From the NCBI GenBank assembly GCA_963824415.1, contig CAWGPM010000014.1:261879-325878 (forward strand): a stretch of DNA of 64,000 nt. The letters are read 5' to 3'. This DNA is from JABDQA01 sp963824415. GTDB taxonomy: Bacteria > Desulfobacterota > Desulfobulbia > Desulfobulbales > Desulfocapsaceae. The notes below the pieces were generated by a model. The model had not been told where the DNA came from. It worked only from the letters and a program-made list of their open reading frames with translations, and ran no database searches. Shown here piece after piece: positions 8,363-16,622 of this stretch; within the stretch, counting starts at the first letter, position 1; each line of letters opens with the position of its first letter. Position numbers and translations under genes: made by a program.

Positions 8363-8618
8363 CCTGAATATTCCACGAGTTGAGACAGCCTGCCGGCCAA
8401 GGAGACTTGGGAAAGGCCATAAAAGTACGGCCTTCCCCAAAAGCGGCGCGGGATAGCAGGCTGTAACGACCCGCCTGAAGATTGGAAATTCTATATTTTC
8501 ATTATTGGTTCTGAAGGTACAAATTGTGTCATCACCATACTTGCAAAAGCTCTTGAACAACTGATTGATATCGATTTAATATCAATGATTTTTGTTGTTT
8601 TTCGATTAAATATCCAGG
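8363..8618 (+). repeat. Dispersed intergenic element, copy 1 (full length, 256 bases)
   Basis: Starts CCTGAATATTCCACGAG and ends with ATTAAATATCCAGG, so the ends are inverted repeats of each other (CCTGRATATTT core). The first about 115 bases form a large hairpin: GAGACAGCCTGC pairs with GCAGGCTGT, and an inner stem has GGCCATAAAAGTACGGCC. The second half is A+T-rich. Along its length it aligns with copy 2 at 22517-22774, including the shared block GGTACAAA and the end TTGTTGTTTTTC. No coding frame is conserved between copies. Confidence 0.75.
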
Positions 8619-8823
8619 CCAGGCTCCGGCAGGGTTTGATCATTGGCGGCAACAACACTATAATGGTGCGATACAAGCAAATCAGGCAGAAAAGCTGCAC
8701 ATGAGGCCAAAATAGCCTTGGCGCCAAGCGTCTGTATAGAGATTGACTCACATATTCCGGTCCGGAACTGGTATAAACCACTGGAACGTTACTTGATCAT
8801 CAAAGTAAAACAGGCAAGAAGCG

Positions 8824-10209
8824 ATGAAAAGCCATACACTGCGTGTTGAAAAGATCGGCGGGACCTCGATGTCGCGTTTCCCCGAGATCATCGATAATAT
8901 CATCCTGAGAAACGAGGATGACGTCTTTGGCAGGGTCTATGTGGTATCGGCCTACGCTGGGGTGACCGATGATCTTCTCGAGCACAAGAAAACGAGGCAG
9001 CCGGGGATTTACAAGCTCTTCGAGGAACAGGAGAACTATCCGCGTAAAATGCTGGCCCTGCGGGATCGGTTGGTCGAGTTCAACCAGAGCCTGGCGGGAT
9101 CCGGACTCGATGTTTCAGAGGCTAACGACTTTATCGTCGATCGTATCGATCTGTCGATTAACATCCTGCGCAGTATGGAGAACGTGCTCGCTTCAGGTTA
9201 TGTATCGCGCGGTGAGCTTCTGCTTGCTGCTCGGGAACTGCTGGCTTCATTAGGAGAGATGCATAGCGCCTTCAACTCCGCCAACATTCTGAAGCAGAGG
9301 GGCTATAAGGCAACCTTTGTGGATTTGAGCGGCTGGGAGGACGGCCGGCAGTTGACCATTGATCAGCGCATCAAGGATAGTTTCAACGAGATCGACCCGT
9401 TTTCCACCATCTGTTTCGCCACCGGCTATACCAAGGGCACCGAGGGAATCATGCGCGAATTCGACCGCGGTTATTCGGAGGTGACTTTTTCCAAGGTTGC
9501 GGTGCTGCTGGGTGCTTCCGAGGCGATTATCCATAAAGAATACCATCTCTGTTCGGGCGATCCGCTGATGATCGGCGAAGAATTTGCCCATCCGGTCTGT
9601 AATACGAATTACGATGTGGCCGATCAACTCGCCGATGTCGGCATGGAGGCCATCCACCCCAAAGCCTCCAAGCCGCTGGAAATCAACTCGATTCCGATAC
9701 GGGTGAAAAACGCCTTCGATCCTGATCATCCAGGCACCCTGATCACCAACGATTTCGTAGCCCCGGAGTCCAAGGTGGAGATAGTCACCGGCTCGAACCA
9801 GGTGGTCTGTCTCGAGATCCACGATACCAGAATGGTGGGCGAAGCGGGTTTTGACCGGCGGATCATGGAAGTCTTCGACGGCCACGGCGTATCGTATATC
9901 AGTAAGATGACCAACGCCAATACCATCGATATGATTATCCTCGAACGTGAATGCACGCCGCATCTGGTGGCCGAACTCAGCGACAATTTCGAATTGATCA
10001 CCACCACCCGGGTGGCGATTGTCTGCGCCATTGGCTCAAATATCGCCCAGCCCGGCATCATGGCCAGGGCCACCAGGGCTCTGGCCGAAGATAAGATCAA
10101 TATCCTGGCGGTCTCCCAGACCACCCGGCAGACCAACATGCAGTTCATCGTCAACCGTGACGAATTTGCCAAGGCCCAGCGCGCACTGCATGCGGCACTC
10201 TGCATGTAA
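8824..10209 (+). CDS. ask: Aspartate kinase, ectoine-type (Ask_Ect-like)
   Basis: 461 residues. The N-terminus MKSHTLRVEKIGGTSMSRFP carries the kinase motif K-I-G-G-T-S, close to the VEKIGGTSMS signature of the Ask_Ect branch known from ectoine gene clusters, and VVSAYAGVTDDLLEHKKT is equally typical of it. The catalytic domain runs to about residue 300; two ACT domains follow (about 315-385 and 390-460), suggesting possible allosteric control. The enzyme phosphorylates aspartate, the first step to lysine, threonine, methionine and ectoine. No ectABC genes are in this window. It stands alone between repeat copy 1 and a small convergent gene. Confidence 0.88.
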   Translation: MKSHTLRVEKIGGTSMSRFPEIIDNIILRNEDDVFGRVYVVSAYAGVTDDLLEHKKTRQPGIYKLFEEQENYPRKMLALRDRLVEFNQSLAGSGLDVSEANDFIVDRIDLSINILRSMENVLASGYVSRGELLLAARELLASLGEMHSAFNSANILKQRGYKATFVDLSGWEDGRQLTIDQRIKDSFNEIDPFSTICFATGYTKGTEGIMREFDRGYSEVTFSKVAVLLGASEAIIHKEYHLCSGDPLMIGEEFAHPVCNTNYDVADQLADVGMEAIHPKASKPLEINSIPIRVKNAFDPDHPGTLITNDFVAPESKVEIVTGSNQVVCLEIHDTRMVGEAGFDRRIMEVFDGHGVSYISKMTNANTIDMIILERECTPHLVAELSDNFELITTTRVAIVCAIGSNIAQPGIMARATRALAEDKINILAVSQTTRQTNMQFIVNRDEFAKAQRALHAALCM

Positions 10210-10345
10210 CCCGGCATAGTCGTCATTGCCTGGAACCTGAAAAAACGGTTGAAAATCTTGATAGGGATTGCCTGATGCGGGCAAGTGGCGAATGCGGCAG
10301 ACGGGCTTAGTGCTATCCGCCGCATCCATGCGAGGCAGTAATTGA

Positions 10346-10561
10346 TCAGGTCTGCGGCCAGGCCACACCTGTTTCTTCATCGACCAGATAACAGAACCGG
10401 TTCCACTCAAATTCCTTACCTGAGATCGGACAGCGCAGCGTCACCTTGTGCTCACCGATGGCGGCGACTTCCCAGTCACCTGCGCGTCTGGTGCCCTCGA
10501 TTCTGATTTTCTGTCCGACGGTAAAGGGATACGGTTTGAAAACAGCAACATCGTGGGTCAT
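10346..10561 (-). CDS. Small conserved-looking protein of unknown function
   Basis: 71 residues, MTHDVAVFKPYPFTVGQKIR onwards, ending in DEETGVAWPQT. The predicted composition (alternating hydrophobic and polar residues, many Val/Ile and aromatic residues, GQKIRIEGTRRAGDWEVAAI) suggests a small SH3-like beta barrel. A short stretch, LRCPISGKEFEWNRFCYLV, contains two cysteines. I do not recognise a named family. It lies 62 bases downstream of the cooC gene on the same strand and might share its transcript. Confidence 0.6.
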   Translation of the reverse strand: MTHDVAVFKPYPFTVGQKIRIEGTRRAGDWEVAAIGEHKVTLRCPISGKEFEWNRFCYLVDEETGVAWPQT

Positions 10562-10623
10562 GCTGAGCCTCCGGCCGCTTGTATCAGTGCGGCTTACGAT
10601 TTGATAAGATCAGGCTGTGCTGT

Positions 10624-11381
10624 TCATACGGGGCAGGTTTCCTGCAGCATCGCCTCGACGGCCGCCACGGCCGGTGAATCGTCCGGCAATTCCATCAGAG
10701 AGCGCTTCTCCATATCGAAATCGAGCAGAGCAGGGTCATCGGGGATGATCGCCACAATCGGCAAACCGATCTCTTCCACTTCTTCGAGGAACTTGTCGTT
10801 GAGTTTTTCGGGTCCGCGGGTGACGACGATCCCGAATTCGCCTACCTTCAATTTAAGGCTGCCCAGCATCTCGTTGATCCGGCGCAGGCTCGGAGGCCGC
10901 GCAGGGAATAGTCCGTTACCAGGTAGAGCGTGTCGACCTTGCCGCTGGTCCGTCTGCTCAGATGCTCCATACCGGCCTCGTTGTCGACCACCATGTAGCG
11001 GTAGCTCTGGCTCAGCCGGTCGGTGAAATTGTGCAGGATATTGTTGACCATGCAGTAGCAGCCCTGGCCCTCCTGGCGTCCCATAACCAGAAGATCGAAC
11101 TCCGGTTTCTCGATCAGGGCCTGCTCAACCAGGCTCTCGAGATAGATGGTTTTGTCCATTCCCGAGGGTACGCCCTGGGGATCGCGCATGAAATTTTCAC
11201 GGATATCGCCGATGGTTGTGGTGACGTCAAGCCCCAGCGTCTCACCGAGATTGCTGTTCGGGTCGGCGTCCACGGCCAGTATCGGGGCCTGTCCGTTCTT
11301 CGAGAGGCTGCGGATAACCAGTGCCGCCACGGTCGTTTTGCCGACCCCGCCTTTGCCGGCGAATGCGATTATTTTGCTCAT
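10624..11381 (-). pseudogene. cooC: CooC-type CO dehydrogenase maturation ATPase, split by one frameshift
   Basis: The gene is in two frames: 10848-11381 encodes residues 1 to about 165, and 10624 to about 10890 encodes the rest. Part one starts MSKIIAFAGKGGVGKTTVAA, the deviant Walker A of MinD/CooC ATPases, with AVDADPNSNLGETLG and a CYCMVNN segment typical of CooC nickel-insertion proteins. At about 10880-10893 the frame breaks after SLRGLRA; the continuation RINEMLGSLKLKVGEFGIVV is the normal CooC sequence. One missing base would restore a protein of about 250 residues. Either a genuine recent mutation or an assembly/sequencing error. The family uses ATP to load nickel into CO dehydrogenase or acetyl-CoA synthase; no such target gene is in the window. 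Confidence 0.8.
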
Positions 11382-11440
11382 AGTGTGTTTTCAGTTGTCA
11401 GAGGTTTGCTATCCGGTTGCATTTTAGCCTTAATGTTTAA

Positions 11441-11552
11441 CGAGTCGATGCAGCCCAGCTATCCTGCGTCGCTTTTGGGGAAGGCCGCACATATATAGCC
11501 GTCCCCAAGTCTTCTTGGTTTGCAGGCCGTCTCAACTCGTGAAATATCCAGG
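11441..11552 (-). repeat. Dispersed intergenic element, copy 3 (5' hairpin half, reversed)
   Basis: On the reverse strand this reads CCTGGATATTTCACGAGTTG onwards, then the same hairpin region as copies 1 and 2 (GAGACGGCCTGC, CTTGGGGA, GGCCTTCCCCAAAAGCGACG) and ends near GCATCGACTCG. The A+T-rich 3' half and the second terminal repeat are missing, so it is a truncated copy. It fills most of the 301-base gap between cooC and the hdrB-like gene; nothing else is recognised in that gap. Confidence 0.72.
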
Positions 11553-11682
11553 TTACGCTCATCGCACATCAGTATAAGCATGGTATGAAGCATGCACTAC
11601 CACAAAAAAAGGAGCAGGCCGGCTCAGACCGGAATATTTCGGGTCCAGCCGGCGTACTCCTTGAAGTACGTCCGTTTTACGA

Positions 11683-12618
11683 TCAGGCGGCGGCTTTCTG
11701 TCTGGCTTTCTTCTTGCGCTTTTTTTTCTCAACCACCGGACCGAGCAGTGCTTTGAGACGCTCGGCCTGAGCTTTATCGATGGTCGTGTTCTGCTCCAGC
11801 CCCAGGGTTCGTTCGTCGATGCCCAGACAAAGCCCCAGAAGCTGGGGAAGCAGCAGTACCGGCAGCAGCGCCTGGTCTGCCTGGCCGCTGCGTATAGCGG
11901 GCTGGGTTGTGTCGAACTGCAGATGGCAATAGGCACAGACCGGGGTGATATAGGCTGCGCCGGCCTGCAGGGCGCCTTCTATTTTCTCGTTGAGCAGGGT
12001 TTCGGACAGTTCGCTGTTAAGTCCGCCAAGGGCAGCTCCACAGCATTCCAGTTTACCACGCCAGTCCAGGCTTACCGCTCCGGTTAAGCCGACTAGTTCG
12101 TCGGTGATTTTCGGTACGAAGGAATCATCGAACTGGGTAATCTCCCGGGGCCGCAGGATATGGCAGCCGTGTATCACCGAGAGGTTAAGATCACTGAGCA
12201 TATGGACCAGTTGTTTCTTGATCTGCTCGATGCCGATATCCTGGTAGAGCACCGTCAGAAAATGCTTGATCGTGGTCGAGCCGCTGTACTTCAGGCCGTC
12301 CTTGGCCAGCAGTTTGTTGATCTCAGCAGCCAGATCAGGGTCGGTGGCCATTACGTTTCTGGCTTTCTGCAGGCTGGCGAAACAGCAGTTGCAGATGACC
12401 ATGATGTCGAGCCCGCGTTTTTCGGCGATGGCCATGTTGCGCACCGACGGGATGATATAGGCTTTTTCATCTACGTTGCGAACCGGATAACCACAGCAGG
12501 TGAATTCTTTAACTTCTTCGAGCTGCACGTCGAATTTACTCAATACCGCTTCGGTTGCGACTGCATATTGTTCGATCCTGATCGGTATATTACAGCCTTG
12601 AAAGAAAGCCAGTTTCAT
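11683..12618 (-). CDS. HdrB-like heterodisulfide reductase subunit B (CCG-domain) protein
   Basis: 311 residues. Two CCG-type cysteine clusters are visible: FTCCGYPVRN with later CNCCFASL in the first half, and LECCGAALGG with CAYCHLQF in the second. This is the arrangement that holds non-cubane [4Fe-4S] clusters in HdrB/HdrD. The C-terminus carries an unusual basic tail (VEKKKRKKKARQKAAA). The start overlaps the stop of the membrane HdrC/E-like gene by four bases, so the two form a two-gene operon and probably one complex acting on a thiol/disulfide substrate. The substrate is unknown. Confidence 0.85.
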   Translation of the reverse strand: MKLAFFQGCNIPIRIEQYAVATEAVLSKFDVQLEEVKEFTCCGYPVRNVDEKAYIIPSVRNMAIAEKRGLDIMVICNCCFASLQKARNVMATDPDLAAEINKLLAKDGLKYSGSTTIKHFLTVLYQDIGIEQIKKQLVHMLSDLNLSVIHGCHILRPREITQFDDSFVPKITDELVGLTGAVSLDWRGKLECCGAALGGLNSELSETLLNEKIEGALQAGAAYITPVCAYCHLQFDTTQPAIRSGQADQALLPVLLLPQLLGLCLGIDERTLGLEQNTTIDKAQAERLKALLGPVVEKKKRKKKARQKAAA

Positions 12619-14327
12619 GCGCGACCCCCTTCGATCTTTTTGATGGCGGCGTTTTTGAGATGGTAGAAGATATCGGTCAATTCAACCCCATTCGGGCAAT
12701 GCTCCTGGCACAGATAGCAGGTGGAGCAACTCCAGATCATCTGGGAGCCCATGGCGATCTCCTTGTTGCCGATCCCGAGGCTGAAAATGATCTGGTGCGG
12801 CAGCATGTCCAGTTTTTCGATCGGGTCGTCATAGAGCCGAACTACCGGGCAGATGTTGGTGCAGCGCTGGCAGGAGTAGCAGCTCTGGTAGCTGCTGCTA
12901 CCGACCTGGGCGGGATCGCTGACATTAATGCTGGTCAGCTCCTTGAGCTTGGTAAATGAGCCTCTAAAAATTTCTTCCAGTTTTTTCAGGGCCCCGGCAT
13001 GATCTTCGAGAAAATTCCGGGTCAAAGACAGCGGGAATGAAAAGTGACTCAGCATCGAGGTCTCCGGCACGCCGCGGGCCAGCAGGCTGTAACGCGCGCT
13101 GATGAAAAGCTCGCGCAGATTGATGCCCGACGGGCAGACCTCGGAGCAGCGATCGCAGCTGGTGCAGATGTAGAGCCCTTTCTGCAGGTTGGTGATGGTC
13201 GCCTGATCGACCTGCTGGCCGGCGGCCAGTTTTTTCAGAAACTGTACCTTCTCGGAGGGCAGGATGAAGTCGTTTTGGAACGATTCGTAATACATCAGCG
13301 ACGAGCAGAGCTCGCTGCAGGCGCCGCAATGGGTACAGGCGGAAAGCCCCACCATCCGGCGGTTCAATACGTTGGCCGGGTCTTTGCCGGGCTCCTTGAA
13401 GCCCATGACCCCGTTGATCAGCAGCGATATCGGCGCCGCAATAACATGGAACATCTTCGAAAACGGCAGCCAGGCGAGCAGGGCTAGACAACTGATAAAA
13501 TGTAGATAGAACAGAGCGTTGACCGCCCCCTGATCGCCAAGACCGGCAACCAGCGGGCCGACGACTTTGGCCAGGGAGAAACTGACGAAGGCGCCCTGGG
13601 CCGGCGCATGGCATTCCATACAGGTGTCTGCATGGATCTGCCGTCCCTCTTCGAGCAACTCGGGGTCAAACGGTTTGGCCACATTGGCAGAAATCAGACC
13701 GAACTCGGCGGCCCAATAGGTTTCCAGCGGCAGCATCTCTTCGGGCTCGGTGATGTCTCCGTAATCTTCTGCCATTACGGTAAAGGCCGAATAGGAAGAT
13801 ATCTTGGCACTTTCAAGCAGCATGCCGCTGACCATGATCAGCGCAACCAGAGCCAGCGAGGCCCAGTCACTAACATAGCTCTGTACCCGCCTGGGTTTGT
13901 CAGTGAGCCTGCGGTAGACGGCTATTGCAACTCCGATCAGCACCATCAGGCCGAATAGATTGCGCAGGCTCAGATACGGCTGCAGGGTAGAGAGATAGTT
14001 GCTGAAAAAGAATTCGCTTACCCCGGTGCCCAGCCCATGCATCAGCAGCAGCAGGATAAAGCCGATAAAAATTAGCGAGTGCGCTGCCCAGCGCAGCGCT
14101 GATTTCTGCAGCAGGCGCCTCTGAAAGAGCACATCGGTGAAAAAACTTGTGATGACGGTGATCAGTTTGGCGGAAAATCCCCAGATCACTGCTTTGACAG
14201 CCGCAGAAAAGCGCTCGGCCGCGGTGATCTCAGTTTTGGATGTTATGGATCTGGTAAGCCAGCCATAGATGCGATAGGTAACTCCAGCCAGAAAAACAAC
14301 GAGTGATATTCCCAGAAGTACGTTCAT
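12615..14327 (-). CDS. Membrane iron-sulfur/cytochrome protein: NarI/HdrE-like helices, heme c motif and four 4Fe-4S motifs
   Basis: 570 residues from ATG 14327; an ATG two codons upstream is equally possible, and a longer frame has no family support. Residues 1-175 and about 270-305 hold around six transmembrane helices with histidines (e.g. AAHSLIFIGF, LLLLMHGLG) as in NarI/HdrE/DsrM cytochrome b subunits. Between them is ADTCMECHAPAQG (Cys236-His240), a CXXCH heme c site, presumably periplasmic. The C-terminal half has four CxxCxxCxxxC motifs at about 331, 388, 483 and 534, twice the HdrC number. With the HdrB-like partner it resembles membrane Hdr/Dsr/Tmc-type menaquinone-linked complexes. 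The exact reaction is unknown. Confidence 0.83.
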   Translation of the reverse strand: MNVLLGISLVVFLAGVTYRIYGWLTRSITSKTEITAAERFSAAVKAVIWGFSAKLITVITSFFTDVLFQRRLLQKSALRWAAHSLIFIGFILLLLMHGLGTGVSEFFFSNYLSTLQPYLSLRNLFGLMVLIGVAIAVYRRLTDKPRRVQSYVSDWASLALVALIMVSGMLLESAKISSYSAFTVMAEDYGDITEPEEMLPLETYWAAEFGLISANVAKPFDPELLEEGRQIHADTCMECHAPAQGAFVSFSLAKVVGPLVAGLGDQGAVNALFYLHFISCLALLAWLPFSKMFHVIAAPISLLINGVMGFKEPGKDPANVLNRRMVGLSACTHCGACSELCSSLMYYESFQNDFILPSEKVQFLKKLAAGQQVDQATITNLQKGLYICTSCDRCSEVCPSGINLRELFISARYSLLARGVPETSMLSHFSFPLSLTRNFLEDHAGALKKLEEIFRGSFTKLKELTSINVSDPAQVGSSSYQSCYSCQRCTNICPVVRLYDDPIEKLDMLPHQIIFSLGIGNKEIAMGSQMIWSCSTCYLCQEHCPNGVELTDIFYHLKNAAIKKIEGGRA

Positions 14328-14627
14328 AACCATCCCACAGCTTGATTTAGCGCAGTCTGCACCGATGAGGGGCTGCCTGGGGCCCTTTCGGCAGATTTTT
14401 GAGACAGGGCTTTTGTGAATCCGGACTGTACCGGTCGAAAAAGTAAAAGTCAATTATTGAGCTGGAAACTGGGCCGGGCCCGTGCCTTTCTGTCCGTTTC
14501 AAAGACGCTTTCGGCTTCCACGGCGTCACCGGTTAATCACCTGTTATCATTTTTCTTTTTCATCTCTCAAGTGGTTTGAAGGGCAAGGAGAAGGGGGTTG
14601 TTTGGGCATATATCAATAAGGGTTAAG

Positions 14628-15236
14628 TTAAGCTGAAGCAGAGCTGAAAAGCGGCCTCGATTGTGGTCTGATCAGCCGTTTTTCGGTGACGATCAGATCG
14701 AGCAGTTCATCATGGGGTTGAAGGGGCAGTTTCTCTACAATCTGCATCTCATAAGCAAGCGCAATCCTTTGAGCCGCAGGGACCTGCGCCAGAAGCCGGT
14801 CATAGTAGCCGCCCCCGTAACCGTAACGGCCGCCCCGCTCATCGAACACCGAGCCGGGCAAAATGATCAGGTCAAGGGACTCGGCAGAAAGCGCGCTGGT
14901 CACTGCAAGCTCCTCTTTGGGCTCCGGTATACCGCAGTAACCGGGCACCAGTTCACGCTGGGGAGCCTTGATTTGGATGATTTCCAGCCGTTTTTCGGCA
15001 ACACGGGTGAGCGGTACGGAGACGGTTTTGCCTTGGCCCAGCAGGTAGTCGATGATTCCGCTTGTCTGGACCTCGCTGCGGAAGCTGACATAGATGAAGA
15101 TGGAGCTGCAGTGCTTGACTTCATCGAGCCTCAGCAGAGTGGCGCGTATCCGATCACTTTTGTGCTGCTGGTCCTGAATCGACTGCTGGTCGCGTCGCTT
15201 GAGAATCTCTTGCCGTAAAAGGGTTCCTTCATACAT
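14628..15236 (-). CDS. 5-formyltetrahydrofolate cyclo-ligase
   Basis: 202 residues from ATG 15236, which has AGGTG seven bases upstream; the longer frame to 15287 would need a TTG. The ATP/folate-binding signature FDERGGRYGYGGGYYDRLL is intact near the C-terminal third, and VSFRSEVQTSGIIDYLLGQG and ILPGSVF are also typical of the family. The enzyme converts 5-formyl-THF to 5,10-methenyl-THF with ATP, returning folate to the C1 pool. This fits the metV/metF operon nearby. No 6S RNA gene, often adjacent to this gene in other bacteria, was recognised. Confidence 0.9.
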   Translation of the reverse strand: MYEGTLLRQEILKRRDQQSIQDQQHKSDRIRATLLRLDEVKHCSSIFIYVSFRSEVQTSGIIDYLLGQGKTVSVPLTRVAEKRLEIIQIKAPQRELVPGYCGIPEPKEELAVTSALSAESLDLIILPGSVFDERGGRYGYGGGYYDRLLAQVPAAQRIALAYEMQIVEKLPLQPHDELLDLIVTEKRLIRPQSRPLFSSASA

Positions 15237-15347
15237 GCTTGTCACCTGTGCTGATTGCGCAATACCAGAGGGTGCATCTTCAGTCAACGGCGGTTTCGAG
15301 CTGCCCGCCAGTACTCAATCCCGATCTTAAACCGCCCGCTTACTTAA

Positions 15348-16622
15348 TCATAATCGCTGTATGGTGTACATAAAAAGCGGTACTCGGCTGATCCGCTTGA
15401 GCCGGTAAAACTCGAACAGTCTGGCCCGGGACGGCTGGTCGATCTGCAGTGGGGACAGGTAGACGGTACCTTTGCCTCGGCTCGGCCGGGCCTGATCCCT
15501 GATCAGCTGCTCCAGTGCGGCGTAGTGTGCGGCTGGAAGATGCTCGTCGGTGACGAAATTGGCCGTAATCTCGATCGAGTCATAGCGCTGGTTGATCTGC
15601 TGCATTTTCTCGAAGGCGGCACAAACATCGGCGGAATCCAATGGTTTTCCGAGAAGATCGAGTGTGTCCTGGTCGGCGGACTCCAGCCCGATATTGATGT
15701 ATTTCCGGCCAGGGACCCGTTCGAGTTCATCAAAGAAGGCCTCGCCGGCGCCCAGCAGCGAGGTGACCGAACCGAACCAGAAACTGGAGCTGCTTTCGGG
15801 CCAGGAGTCGTGCAGACCAAGATCACGGCAACCTTTTTCGATCGAATAAAGAAGCAGTGCTCCCTCGGCCTGCAGTGCATCATGCTGGGCCAGAAAAAGT
15901 GCATTGTAGTTTACCAGGTCATTTGCGTAGCAGGTTTTTAACGCATCGATCTGGCGGTCGATTTCCGTACTGCTCAACTGCTGGAAAATTTGATTGTTTT
16001 TCACGCGACAGAAGGCGCATTTGTAGAGGCAGCCGCGGGCAACCGTCAGTGGGATCACCTGGTAGTCGACGTGGCGGCAGTCCGGGGGCAGCACCGATAC
16101 CGGTCCCTCACTGATGCGATGCAGAATTGCCGCCTTGTCTGCCAGGCGCCGGGGGCTGTTTTTTTTGACGGCGGCGAAGAAGTGCCGCAGCTCAGGCTGT
16201 TTATCACTCACCTTGCGGGCGGCCTCCAGAAGCAGTTCGTACCAGTTGTCGAGTAGCCCGACGACTGCTCCGTTCCGGTGCGGGGTGCCGCCCATATGGT
16301 TATTGGTCGGATAGGGGAGATTAGGGAGATAGTATTCACCGGTTGTTTCGAATACCCCGGTGTAGCCGCCGGTAGAGTAATAGATCCAATCGCCGCCGGC
16401 GCTTCGCTTGAGCCATTCGTGGGGGTGGGGCCAGTCGCTCGCTTGGCTGCTCAGCCGAATGATTTCGTGGTTCAGGTTGAAGTGAAAAACAGTGGAGTCG
16501 GCCACCACCTCATGGTAGATACCGCAGCGCTGCGGATAGCTGACTTTCTGGTGCGTTTTTGAGCCTTGTTTAAAAAGGCTTACCCGGCCGAAGTCGGTTT
16601 TATGGTGCGTTGTCGGGTGCAT
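15348..16622 (-). CDS. Radical SAM protein of unknown function
   Basis: 424 residues. The radical SAM cluster motif CLYKCAFC (Cx3Cx2C) lies near residue 200, preceded by VIPLTVARG. Later INIGLESADQDTLDLLGKP matches the SAM-binding/beta-strand region of the Elp3/HemN-type radical SAM fold. The N-terminal about 190 residues carry a distinct domain with WIYYSTGGYTGVFETTGEYY. No cobalamin or SPASM cluster was recognised. The product is unknown. It lies 61 bases upstream of the longer folate gene frame on the same strand, and may be transcribed with it. Confidence 0.8.
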   Translation of the reverse strand: MHPTTHHKTDFGRVSLFKQGSKTHQKVSYPQRCGIYHEVVADSTVFHFNLNHEIIRLSSQASDWPHPHEWLKRSAGGDWIYYSTGGYTGVFETTGEYYLPNLPYPTNNHMGGTPHRNGAVVGLLDNWYELLLEAARKVSDKQPELRHFFAAVKKNSPRRLADKAAILHRISEGPVSVLPPDCRHVDYQVIPLTVARGCLYKCAFCRVKNNQIFQQLSSTEIDRQIDALKTCYANDLVNYNALFLAQHDALQAEGALLLYSIEKGCRDLGLHDSWPESSSSFWFGSVTSLLGAGEAFFDELERVPGRKYINIGLESADQDTLDLLGKPLDSADVCAAFEKMQQINQRYDSIEITANFVTDEHLPAAHYAALEQLIRDQARPSRGKGTVYLSPLQIDQPSRARLFEFYRLKRISRVPLFMYTIQRL

